10,099 nt of DNA from UM-FILTER-36-13 sp964394835 (GCA_964394835.1 CAYMZA010000019.1:1-10099); one strand, 5' to 3'. Counted from the first letter of the stretch, positions 5,734-10,099 are shown. A program made the numbers and translations. Notes: generated from the sequence alone by a model not told the origin.

Positions 5734-6027
5734 ATGCAGCACATTAGTAAGATTGTACCCAGCGTTATGTATGAGATTATGCAAAAGCAAGACAATAGGT
5801 GTCTTATTAATTTAATACTATCTTATCCTTCGTCAGCTGTTGTTCAGTCTTCAGCAAGTAAAATACTTAAAGAAAGAGATATTAGTATTAATGAGCTATG
5901 TGATATTATCCATAGTATAGGAAAAGAAAGAGTAGGTGTTCATAGCACACAATTAAAACTTGATTTTCCTGAAAAAAGTGTTGATGCTAATAGCTTACAA
6001 TTAGAGCTTAGTTTTAAGGAGTCATGA
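5734..6027 (+). CDS. Protein of unknown function (97 residues)
   Basis: I chose the ATG at 5734, not the in-frame GTG at 5701, because a GGAGG SD (5723-5727) sits 6 bases before it and 5701 is the last base pair of the palindrome, too close to the -10. The protein is soluble, with a helical middle (about 8-65) and a C-terminal part that repeats a short pattern: QLKLDF (73-78) and QLELSF (89-94). Amphipathic beta pairs or a docking peptide are possible. No family is recognised. The gene has its own promoter and terminator. Its TGA stop lies in the loop of the terminator hairpin. It converges on the Gam gene and shares a near-identical promoter with the membrane-protein gene at 6799. Confidence 0.6.
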   Translation: MQHISKIVPSVMYEIMQKQDNRCLINLILSYPSSAVVQSSASKILKERDISINELCDIIHSIGKERVGVHSTQLKLDFPEKSVDANSLQLELSFKES

Positions 6028-6045
6028 AAATGACTCCTTTTATAT
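6016..6045 (+). terminator. Intrinsic terminator of the 97-residue gene, overlapping its stop codon
   Basis: Stem AAGGAGTCA (6016-6024) pairs with TGACTCCTT (6031-6039), loop TGAAAA, followed by TTATATA. The first three loop bases are the stop codon, so the left arm is coding sequence. Confidence 0.8.
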
Positions 6046-6046
6046 A

Positions 6047-6076
6047 TAAAAAGCTGGCCATTATTAGTGACCAGCT
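6047..6076 (-). terminator. Intrinsic terminator of the Gam gene
   Basis: Read on the minus strand, AGCTGGTCA pairs with TGGCCAGCT (9 bp, one mismatch) around a 7-base loop, followed by five T residues. It lies 10 bases after the Gam stop and sits back-to-back with the plus-strand terminator of the 97-residue gene. Confidence 0.8.
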
Positions 6077-6085
6077 GTAATTATG

Positions 6086-6649
6086 TTAGGAGTTTCTTTT
6101 GTCCAGAGCTTTTTTAAGCTTGGAGGGTTGTGAAATGATTTCAATATCTAGTTCTGCTACCTTGACAATGAATTCTTCTTTCTGTTTGATAGAAACGCCA
6201 TTGATAGAACAAGCAAGTTCAGGTTCCTTGAGCATAGCTTCTTTATTCACTTGCTCTTTGACCCTGATAAATTGTTCTAGATTAAGAGACTTTAACATCT
6301 CTATGATACCCTTTACATTACGTAAGGATACTGCCGGAGGAGTAATACGCCAACCAAATGTCCCTTTAGGGGTTTCAATGGTCTTTCGCTTACTATTTTC
6401 TGTAAGCTGATCTCGATGACTTTCTGCAAAGGCAAAAAGTCCTTCCATTAGTTGATTAATTTTAGCTTGATGCTTTTCAGCATCTTGTATTGCTTTAGTT
6501 TTCAACTCTTCAACATCAGCATTGAGTTTGGTTTGGATAAGATCAACAGATCGTTGTTCTTCTCCTAAATATCCCAAGAACTTTGTAGCTTGTTCTAGTG
6601 TTTTAGGTACATGAATAACGGGAAGTTTAAATTTCTTTTTCTTTGGCAT
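6086..6649 (-). CDS. gam: Mu Gam-type host-nuclease inhibitor / DNA-end-binding protein
   Basis: Mu Gam is a Ku-like dimer that binds ends of double-stranded DNA and shields them from exonucleases such as RecBCD. The family pattern is clear. A helical coiled-coil region (about 24-85) ends in MEGLFAFAESHRDQLT (68-83). KTIETPKGTFGWRITPPAV (89-107) is the conserved GxxGWR-PP block. FIRVKEQVNKEAML (127-140) matches the usual FIRxKxExNKEA block, and INGVSIKQKEEFIVKV (149-164) is the GVxxxxxEEF end. The basic N terminus (PKKKKFK) and lysine-rich C terminus suit DNA binding. Length (187) is close to usual. A GGAGG SD lies 6 bases before the ATG. Its base composition is richer in G/C than the metal transporter genes nearby. 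No phage genes accompany it, so it may be domesticated or part of a small mobile module. Confidence 0.85.
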   Translation of the reverse strand: MPKKKKFKLPVIHVPKTLEQATKFLGYLGEEQRSVDLIQTKLNADVEELKTKAIQDAEKHQAKINQLMEGLFAFAESHRDQLTENSKRKTIETPKGTFGWRITPPAVSLRNVKGIIEMLKSLNLEQFIRVKEQVNKEAMLKEPELACSINGVSIKQKEEFIVKVAELDIEIISQPSKLKKALDKRNS

Positions 6650-6653
6650 TACA

Positions 6654-6672
6654 GCCTCCTTTGTTAAGGAAC
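6654..6672 (-). promoter_or_regulatory. Gam leader: SD able to pair with an upstream TCCTT
   Basis: On the minus strand the leader reads GTTCCTTAACAAAGGAGG before CTGTAATG. TCCTT can pair with AAGGA across a 4-base AACA loop, covering most of the SD. A closely similar block precedes the 97-residue gene (TTCCTTTAACAAAT then GGAGG) and a weaker one precedes the gene at 6799. Confidence 0.4.
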
Positions 6673-6691
6673 AATTATTATCCGATATTGG

Positions 6692-6720
6692 AATATACTA
6701 TGTTTTAAGATTATTGTCAA
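6692..6720 (-). promoter_or_regulatory. Sigma70-type promoter of the Gam gene
   Basis: On the minus strand a perfect TTGACA (6720-6715), a 17-bp spacer and TATATT (6697-6692). It lies back-to-back with the promoter of the divergent gene; the two -35 boxes are 10 bp apart. Confidence 0.75.
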
Positions 6721-6730
6721 TGGCTTAGAC

Positions 6731-6759
6731 TTGTTTATTTTTAAAAAATGTATTAGTAT
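6731..6759 (+). promoter_or_regulatory. Promoter of the membrane-protein gene at 6799
   Basis: TTGTTT (6731-6736), a 17-bp spacer and TAGTAT (6754-6759). It is a near copy of the promoter at 5664-5692. An imperfect dyad around the -10 (AAATGTA, TTAG, TATATTT) is the weaker counterpart of the palindrome there. Confidence 0.55.
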
Positions 6760-6798
6760 ATTTAGGAAACTTTAGTTCTTTTAATAGGGAGGTATGTT

Positions 6799-7248
6799 GT
6801 GCGGCAAGACTTACTTGGTTTTATTCTATTATTTCTTAAATCAGAATTAGCAATTATTTATTTTCATGCTATTGATTATACTTTATTACAAACATTCTTG
6901 ATAGTAACTGGTTGCACTAGTTTAGTAATTTTTTGGTTATATTATTTAGCCGGTGTTTTTGACAGGTTTGTTGTTAAAAGAATGCATATTGGTAATATGT
7001 TGCAAGAAGTGTATTTAATAAAGAACATTAGAAGATCCTTGAAAAGAGGAGAAAAAAGACTTCTCGCTTGGTTTTTAAAGCATAATAGAAAAATAATAAT
7101 TATTGTTTTTGTGCTTCCTTTTATACCATTTATTGAACCCGTTGCTGTAGTAGCAGCTAAGATTCAAAAAATAAAAGGAGCACTACCTTTAATTTTATTA
7201 GCTAACGTTCTTAAAATATATATAGTAACCTTCGTGGTATATCATTAA
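6799..7248 (+). CDS. Small integral membrane protein of unknown function
   Basis: The GTG at 6799 is chosen because an AGGGAGG SD (6786-6792) lies 6 bases upstream; the ATG at 6794 is in another frame that soon stops. The 149-residue protein has hydrophobic stretches at about 5-22, 29-53, 98-120 and 127-148. A basic cytoplasmic-type loop (KNIRRSLKRGEKRLLAWFLK, 75-94) lies between the second and third. The segment LPFIPFIEPVAVVAAKIQK (106-124) is proline-rich and has a membrane Glu, which recalls the re-entrant helices of DedA/VTT-like or small multidrug-export-like proteins, but no family motif is certain. It is divergent from Gam and has its own terminator. The AT-rich codons look native. 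Confidence 0.6.
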   Translation: MRQDLLGFILLFLKSELAIIYFHAIDYTLLQTFLIVTGCTSLVIFWLYYLAGVFDRFVVKRMHIGNMLQEVYLIKNIRRSLKRGEKRLLAWFLKHNRKIIIIVFVLPFIPFIEPVAVVAAKIQKIKGALPLILLANVLKIYIVTFVVYH

Positions 7249-7249
7249 T

Positions 7250-7287
7250 AAAAGACACCTTTCTTTGTTTGGTGTCTTTTTTATTTT
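7250..7287 (+). terminator. Intrinsic terminator of the membrane-protein gene
   Basis: Stem AAAAGACACC (7250-7259) pairs with GGTGTCTTTT (7271-7280), 11-base loop, followed by TTTATTTTT. It begins 2 bases after the stop codon. Confidence 0.85.
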
Positions 7288-7301
7288 TAGATAAAATAAA
7301 A

Positions 7302-7383
7302 AAGTCGTCCCGTTAGATATAGGACCTTGGTCTCCCCGTATTAGTTTTTGGGAGATTTTTTGGCCTGTATTACAGGACGACTT
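7302..7383. repeat. 82-bp three-helix inverted-repeat element between convergent genes
   Basis: Three nested helices can form. P1 is AAGTCGTCC (7302-7310) with GGACGACTT (7375-7383), perfect. P2 is 7317-7326 with 7362-7370, nine pairs including one wobble and a bulged A. P3 is TCTCCC (7331-7336) with GGGAGA (7350-7355). On the minus strand P1 is followed by a T-rich run, so the element can act as a large terminator of the 64-residue gene, whose stop is 15 bases away. On the plus strand P3 is followed by six T. It is much richer in G/C than its surroundings. It may be a structured RNA, a terminator, or a small inverted-repeat mobile remnant. Confidence 0.55.
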
Positions 7384-7398
7384 GATATATTGGTAGTG

Positions 7399-7593
7399 TT
7401 ATTTGATTTCTCTGGCAATAAGCCTATCATATACGCTGCTACATGATTCAGCGCCAGACTTTCTTGACCAAAGGAATACAGCTTGTTCTGCGCTGTATGC
7501 CCAGAGAATGCCGTTTAATACTGCTTTTTGTTCGTGGCTACCAAGCATAAATACTTGGTACTTCTTCTTTACCCTCTTTGTCTTGTTTGGCAT
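7399..7593 (-). CDS. Protein of unknown function (64 residues)
   Basis: The start is the ATG at 7593 because a GGAGG SD lies 6 bases before it and the promoter's transcription start (about 7629) lies downstream of the longer in-frame alternative at 7647. The protein has a basic N terminus (PNKTKRVKKK), then KYQVFMLGSHEQKAVLNGILWAYSAEQAVFLW-like alternating strand and helix, ending in REIK. One cysteine is present. The pattern suggests a small alpha/beta fold, but no family is recognised. Its leader, promoter type and richer base composition resemble those of the Gam gene, so they may share origin or regulation. The three-helix element lies just downstream. Confidence 0.55.
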   Translation of the reverse strand: MPNKTKRVKKKYQVFMLGSHEQKAVLNGILWAYSAEQAVFLWSRKSGAESCSSVYDRLIAREIK

Positions 7594-7619
7594 TACTACC
7601 TCCTTATTTTGCCAATGAA

Positions 7620-7634
7620 CTCTATACAATAGAG
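7620..7634 (-). promoter_or_regulatory. Dyad at the 5' end of the 64-residue gene's transcript
   Basis: CTCTAT (7620-7625) and ATAGAG (7629-7634) are perfect inverted repeats around ACA. They start 1 bp from the -10 box and cover the expected transcription start, so they could be an operator or a 5' stabilising hairpin. Confidence 0.35.
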
Positions 7635-7635
7635 T

Positions 7636-7664
7636 AGGATAGCACATATTTAATACTTTGTCAA
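7636..7664 (-). promoter_or_regulatory. Sigma70-type promoter of the 64-residue gene
   Basis: On the minus strand a perfect TTGACA (7664-7659), a 17-bp spacer and TATCCT (7641-7636). Divergent from and adjacent to the promoter at 7677-7705. Confidence 0.65.
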
Positions 7665-7676
7665 TAGTTGTAAATA

Positions 7677-7705
7677 TTGTTAGTTTAAGTTAAAATATAT
7701 ATAAA
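7677..7705 (+). promoter_or_regulatory. Promoter of the ferritin-like/VIT1 gene
   Basis: TTGTTA (7677-7682), a 17-bp spacer and TATAAA (7700-7705). Transcription would start near 7712, less than ten bases before the ATG at 7721, leaving no room for an SD. Confidence 0.5.
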
Positions 7706-7720
7706 GTTAATAATAATTAT

Positions 7721-8593
7721 ATGAAAATAGATTCTAAAACTTTAAGAAAAATAGAAAATGCTCAAAAAAGCGAGATTACAGAATATTTTGTGTATATTTC
7801 TTTAAGTAAAATAGTTAAAGGAGAGGATAATAAAGAGATCTTAAAACATATTGCTAAGGATGAGTATAATCACTATATGTTTTGGAAGGGGTTTACTAAA
7901 AAAAGTCCTAAACCTAGTAAATGGAATATTTTTAAGTATACTTTATTTGCTAGATTATTTGGTTTAACTTTCACTGTTAAATTAATGGAAAAAGGAGAAA
8001 GTAGAGCTCAATTAAATTATACAGAACTATCTAAAATAATTCCTGAAGCTAGTAAGATTATAGATGATGAGCATAAGCATGAACAAGAATTAATTAATTT
8101 AATAGATGAAGATAAATTAAAATACACAGGATCTGTAGTTTTAGGTTTAAATGATGCTTTAGTAGAATTAACAGGAGTGCTAGCAGGATTTACTTTAGCA
8201 TTACAACAATCTAAGTTAATAGCTATGCTTGGTATTATTACGGGCATATCAGCATCTTTTTCTATGGCTGCTTCTGAATATTTATCTACTAAGTCTGAAG
8301 ATAATGGAAAGAATCCTAAAAAAGCTTCTTTGTATACAGGTATAGCTTATTTATTAACAGTATTTGTTTTAGTGTTTCCTTATTTATTATTTGCTAATGT
8401 TTATTATAGTTTAGGTTTAACTATATTCTTAGCTATTGTTATAATATTCGTATTTAATTTATATATCTCCGTAGCCAAAGATTTATCTTTTAGAAAAAGA
8501 TTTTTAGAAATGTTAGTTATTAGTTTAGGGGTAGCTACTTTAAGTTTCTTTGTTGGTTTTGTAGTAAGAGGATTATTTAATATTACTATTTAA
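7721..8593 (+). CDS. Ferritin-like domain fused to VIT1/CCC1-family iron (manganese) transporter
   Basis: Residues 1-130 form a rubrerythrin/ferritin-like helical bundle with likely di-iron ligands: E18 or E21, E48 and H51 (ExxH), E90 or E93, and E117 and H120 (ExxH). Residues 135-290 are the VIT1/CCC1 membrane domain. It opens with the signature VLGLNDALVELTGVLAGFTLAL (140-161), continues with GISASFSMAASEYLSTKSE (175-193), and has about five membrane helices. Related fused proteins (MbfA type) export iron, with the ferritin-like part sensing or loading metal. Transport direction and metal are inferred from those. No SD is present. Its stop overlaps the stop of the convergent recombinase by 4 bp. 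Together with the ZIP importer it suggests metal balance as a theme, though the Gam module separates them. Confidence 0.87.
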   Translation: MKIDSKTLRKIENAQKSEITEYFVYISLSKIVKGEDNKEILKHIAKDEYNHYMFWKGFTKKSPKPSKWNIFKYTLFARLFGLTFTVKLMEKGESRAQLNYTELSKIIPEASKIIDDEHKHEQELINLIDEDKLKYTGSVVLGLNDALVELTGVLAGFTLALQQSKLIAMLGIITGISASFSMAASEYLSTKSEDNGKNPKKASLYTGIAYLLTVFVLVFPYLLFANVYYSLGLTIFLAIVIIFVFNLYISVAKDLSFRKRFLEMLVISLGVATLSFFVGFVVRGLFNITI

Positions 8594-9390
8594 ATTCTTT
8601 TGTAATAGTGTTCTGCTCCTATTTTGCTTTTAAAGTGTAAGGCTTGTTTTAAGCCTTTTTCTTTTACACCTTCTTTCTTTAAATTATATGCTAAGGTATT
8701 TCTTAATATCTGAGGATTTATTCTTAAAATAGGTTTTAATTTTCTAGCATACTTTTCTACAATTCTTTCTACAGATCTTACTGTTAAATAGTTATTTTCT
8801 TTCTTTCCTCCTTGATATTTTTTAGCTTTATCAAAATTAATAAATAACCAGGGACTATTATCTTTTCTTTTTTCTAAGTATTTTTCTAAGTAAGACCAAG
8901 CTATTGGATGTATAGGTATAATATCATTATTAATTATTATTTCATTTTTTATACCATCAATATATTCTTTTTTTAAAAGAATTATTTTACTAACCTTTAA
9001 TCCAGTAGAGTAGAGTAATTCTAAAAGAACCTTGTCTCTTAATCCAATTATATTACTATTCTTTGATGGTTTTTCTAGAAAATTTTGTAATTGTTTGACG
9101 CTTAACACTTCTAATTCTTCTTTTCTATGAGTTAGGGTAATATATCTAAATCTTTTTTTTAAATATTTTAAATAATTATTTAATATTATTAATCTTAAAT
9201 TAATAGTAGCTATTTTTTCATATCGATGTAATAAATATTCAAAGTATTCCTTTAATTTTTTTTCAGTTATTTGTTCATTATCAAGCCAAGTAAAAAATTT
9301 ACCTAAATGCCATACATAGTTTTTTATACTACTTCTTTTTAAGCCTAAAGATATTAGATATTGTTTATATTCCCTAATTTCTTCTTTCAT
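8590..9390 (-). CDS. Tyrosine recombinase homologue with degenerate active site
   Basis: Residues 1-80 match the N-terminal SAM-like core-binding domain (YLISLGLKRSSIKNYVWHLGKFFTWL); residues about 95-266 match the catalytic domain of XerC/D-like recombinases, which cut and rejoin DNA through a tyrosine. The box usually reading TGLRVSEL is TGLKVSKI, with K132 for the first catalytic Arg. HxLRHT is QILRNT, so the His is Q227 while R230 remains. LGHxS is LHFKS. The beta-hairpin lacks the usual GKGxKxR lysine block. Y262 can serve as the nucleophile. These changes suggest weak or no recombination activity, or a DNA-binding role. The length is slightly below Xer enzymes. The -10 box ends 6 bases before the ATG, so the mRNA is probably leaderless. 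AT-rich codons look native. Confidence 0.75.
   Translation of the reverse strand: MKEEIREYKQYLISLGLKRSSIKNYVWHLGKFFTWLDNEQITEKKLKEYFEYLLHRYEKIATINLRLIILNNYLKYLKKRFRYITLTHRKEELEVLSVKQLQNFLEKPSKNSNIIGLRDKVLLELLYSTGLKVSKIILLKKEYIDGIKNEIIINNDIIPIHPIAWSYLEKYLEKRKDNSPWLFINFDKAKKYQGGKKENNYLTVRSVERIVEKYARKLKPILRINPQILRNTLAYNLKKEGVKEKGLKQALHFKSKIGAEHYYKRI
8639..8665 (+). terminator. Intrinsic terminator of the ferritin-like/VIT1 gene, inside the convergent recombinase
   Basis: AAGGCTT (8639-8645) pairs with AAGCCTT (8651-8657), loop GTTTT, followed by TTTCTTTT. It lies 46 bases after the VIT1 stop and inside the last codons of the recombinase on the other strand, so the sequence does two jobs. Confidence 0.65.
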
Positions 9391-9396
9391 ACTACT

Positions 9397-9405
9397 ATTT
9401 TATCA
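9397..9405 (-). promoter_or_regulatory. Extended -10 promoter of the recombinase homologue (leaderless)
   Basis: On the minus strand TGA-TAAAAT (9405-9397) ends 6 bases before the ATG, the same spacing as for pgsA, so transcription should start at the start codon. Confidence 0.5.
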
Positions 9406-9430
9406 TAAAAATATAATATGATATATAGTA

Positions 9431-9459
9431 TTGACTTATTTACTTAAAAATGTTAGATT
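9431..9459 (+). promoter_or_regulatory. Promoter of rpsO
   Basis: TTGACT (9431-9436), a 17-bp spacer and TAGATT (9454-9459). The start would be near 9466, giving a leader of almost 90 bases, the longest in the window. Confidence 0.6.
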
Positions 9460-9490
9460 AGAGCAGTATTAATAATTAAATCCTAAGCTT

Positions 9491-9517
9491 GGTTAGCTCT
9501 GACATTTATGTCTAACT
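9491..9517 (+). promoter_or_regulatory. Bulged hairpin in the rpsO leader (possible S15 autoregulatory element)
   Basis: GGTTA (9491-9495) can pair with TAACT (9513-9517), and GACA (9501-9504) with TGTC (9509-9512) around TTTA. A 5-base bulge GCTCT lies on the left side only. A bent, bulged helix in a long leader is the kind of target S15 binds in several bacteria, but the S15-binding structures differ between groups and this one is not a known example. Confidence 0.4.
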
Positions 9518-9553
9518 AGAGGTTGACTCGGTTTAAGGAAAGGAAAGAAAAAT

Positions 9554-9868
9554 ATGTTAGACAGAAAAAAGAAACAAAGGATTATTGAGAAGTTTAAAAC
9601 TCATAAGAATGATACAGGTTCTTCTGAGGTACAAATTGCAATCCTTACAGAAGAGATTAAAGAATTAACTAATCATTTAAGAGAGAATAAAAAAGATGTA
9701 TCTTCTCGTAGAGGGTTATTATCTAAAGTTTCTCTTAGACATAAGTTATTACGTTATCTAGAAAGAGAAGATGAAAAAAGATTTAAAAAATTAGTTAAAG
9801 CTTTAAAGTTAAAAATAGAGAGAAAATTTATTCCAGAAGAAGATATTCCAAAAGAAATCAAAAAATAA
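9554..9868 (+). CDS. rpsO: 30S ribosomal protein S15
   Basis: S15 (uS15) binds the central domain of 16S rRNA early in small-subunit assembly. The family signature is plain: HKNDTGSSEVQIAILTEEIKELTNHL (17-42) and KKDVSSRRGLLSKVSLRHKLLRYLE (46-70), including the conserved H42 and the D48/S51 region. The usual length is about 89 residues; here 104, with a charged tail (about 88-104, ERKFIPEEDIPKEIKK). A purine-rich SD (AAGGAAAGGAAAG) precedes the ATG, one of the few in this window outside the Gam module. It lies before pnp in the widespread rpsO-pnp order, but each has its own promoter. Confidence 0.96.
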   Translation: MLDRKKKQRIIEKFKTHKNDTGSSEVQIAILTEEIKELTNHLRENKKDVSSRRGLLSKVSLRHKLLRYLEREDEKRFKKLVKALKLKIERKFIPEEDIPKEIKK

Positions 9869-9876
9869 ATATTATC

Positions 9877-9898
9877 GCCCTATTTAATATAGGGCTTT
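9877..9898 (+). terminator. Hairpin after rpsO (attenuator or processing site)
   Basis: GCCCTAT (9877-9883) pairs perfectly with ATAGGGC (9889-9895), loop TTAAT, followed by only three T. It may stop some transcripts and let others pass into pnp, or be an RNase processing site, as known between rpsO and pnp in enterobacteria. Confidence 0.6.
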
Positions 9899-9935
9899 AA
9901 ATATATTTAATAATTAAATACTGATGTACATTAAG

Positions 9936-9964
9936 TTGGTAAGTAGGCATTAGATTATTATACT
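9936..9964 (+). promoter_or_regulatory. Promoter of pnp
   Basis: TTGGTA (9936-9941), a 17-bp spacer and TATACT (9959-9964). Transcription would start near 9971, about 50 bases before the pnp ATG. Confidence 0.55.
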
Positions 9965-9983
9965 AATAGTTTGATGTTTGCCG

Positions 9984-10019
9984 TATCAGCTTTCAGATCA
10001 GTATGTGAAAGACTTGATA
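9984..10019 (+). promoter_or_regulatory. Hairpin directly before the pnp start
   Basis: TATCA (9984-9988) pairs with TGATA (10015-10019). CTTTC (9990-9994) pairs with GAAAG (10007-10011), and a G-C pair is possible between. The loop is 12 bases. The helix ends 1 base before the ATG and contains the only SD-like purine stretch (GTGAAAG), so it would hinder ribosome entry. Confidence 0.5.
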
Positions 10020-10020
10020 T

Positions 10021-10099
10021 ATGTCTATACAACAATTCAGCACAAAAGTTGCTGATAAAGAATTAAAAGTAGAAATTGGTAAGTTAGCTAAACAAGCTA
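10021..10099 (+). CDS. pnp: Polyribonucleotide nucleotidyltransferase, N-terminal part (cut by window end)
   Basis: The first 26 codons read MSIQQFSTKVADKELKVEIG and then KLAKQA. This matches the start of the first RNase PH-like domain of PNPase, where a strand followed by GKLAKQA(D/N)G is typical. PNPase degrades RNA from the 3' end with phosphate and takes part in mRNA turnover. Position after rpsO supports the call. No clear SD; a hairpin lies immediately upstream. The gene continues beyond the window. Confidence 0.85.
   Translation, partial: MSIQQFSTKVADKELKVEIGKLAKQA

Noticed and set aside
6099..6410. 103-residue frame on the plus strand inside Gam
   Set aside because: It is the shadow of the well-conserved Gam gene and has no family resemblance or signals of its own.
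7302..7383. Integron attC site
   Set aside because: GTTAGAT at 7312-7318 fits the GTTRRRY core, but the matching RYYYAAC on the other side is missing and the genes around alternate in orientation with their own promoters.
7302..7383. tRNA-like gene
   Set aside because: The 9-bp closing helix lacks a T-arm GTTCGA-type loop, an anticodon arm of normal size and a discriminator/CCA context.
7594..7647. Longer start (7647) of the 64-residue protein
   Set aside because: The extension would cross the -10 box and transcription start of its own promoter; the ATG at 7593 has a GGAGG SD.
5662..7664. Prophage
   Set aside because: Only Gam is phage-like; no capsid, tail, terminase, replication or lysis gene and no intact integrase is seen.
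7403..8247. Other antisense frames at 7403-7618 and 8017-8247
   Set aside because: Both overlap better supported genes on the other strand and lack promoter, SD or recognisable motifs.
1..10099. CRISPR array
   Set aside because: No regularly spaced direct repeats of 20 bases or more are visible; AT-rich similarities are irregular.

Overview
The window looks like chromosomal DNA of an ultra-small, AT-rich bacterium of the Candidate Phyla Radiation (Patescibacteria, probably Parcubacteria-like). The evidence is the strong A/T bias, tight packing (two convergent gene pairs meet with 0 bp between them or overlap by 4 bp), several genes without a Shine-Dalgarno (SD) sequence, at least two probably leaderless genes, a VirB2/TrbC-like small pilin-type protein, and an rpsO-pnp pair on an otherwise low-GC background. 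The lineage is an inference; no rRNA is present to settle it. The standard code is used. The twelve or so intact genes contain no in-frame TGA, and one gene ends in TGA inside its own terminator loop.

Layout: (1) 1-366 holds the last codons of an unidentified gene, then an AT-rich gene-free stretch that may encode a small RNA ending at a strong intrinsic terminator. (2) 394-1446 is a self-contained cassette (promoter, nucleotidyltransferase-fold gene, terminator) with richer base composition. Its reading frame is broken by an early TGA. (3) 1454-2988 carries a YbaK-type editing protein, a 39-residue basic protein and a short sugar-phosphate transferase for surface polysaccharide. (4) 2989-4001, minus strand, is the pgsA-pgpA overlapping pair, which makes phosphatidylglycerol. 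(5) 4093-5623 has a VirB2-like membrane protein and a ZIP metal transporter.

(6) 5662-7664 is the most unusual part. Four small genes lie in alternating orientation. Each has a canonical -35/17 bp/-10 promoter, a GGAGG-type SD and its own hairpin terminator, unlike most neighbours. They encode an unknown 97-residue protein, a Mu Gam-type DNA-end-binding protein, a membrane protein and an unknown 64-residue protein. Two of the promoters are near copies of one another, several leaders share a motif that can pair with the SD, and one intergenic space contains an 82-bp three-helix inverted-repeat element. I read this as an acquired or specialised module built around Gam, not as a classic prophage, because no phage structural or replication gene is visible.

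(7) 7677-9402 carries a ferritin-like/VIT1-CCC1 iron transporter and, converging on it, a tyrosine-recombinase homologue that has lost several catalytic residues. (8) 9431-10099 is rpsO and the start of pnp, with separate promoters, a hairpin in the rpsO leader and another directly before the pnp start.

Functional themes are membrane phospholipid and surface glycan synthesis, metal handling on both sides of the Gam module, and translation/RNA turnover at the right end.
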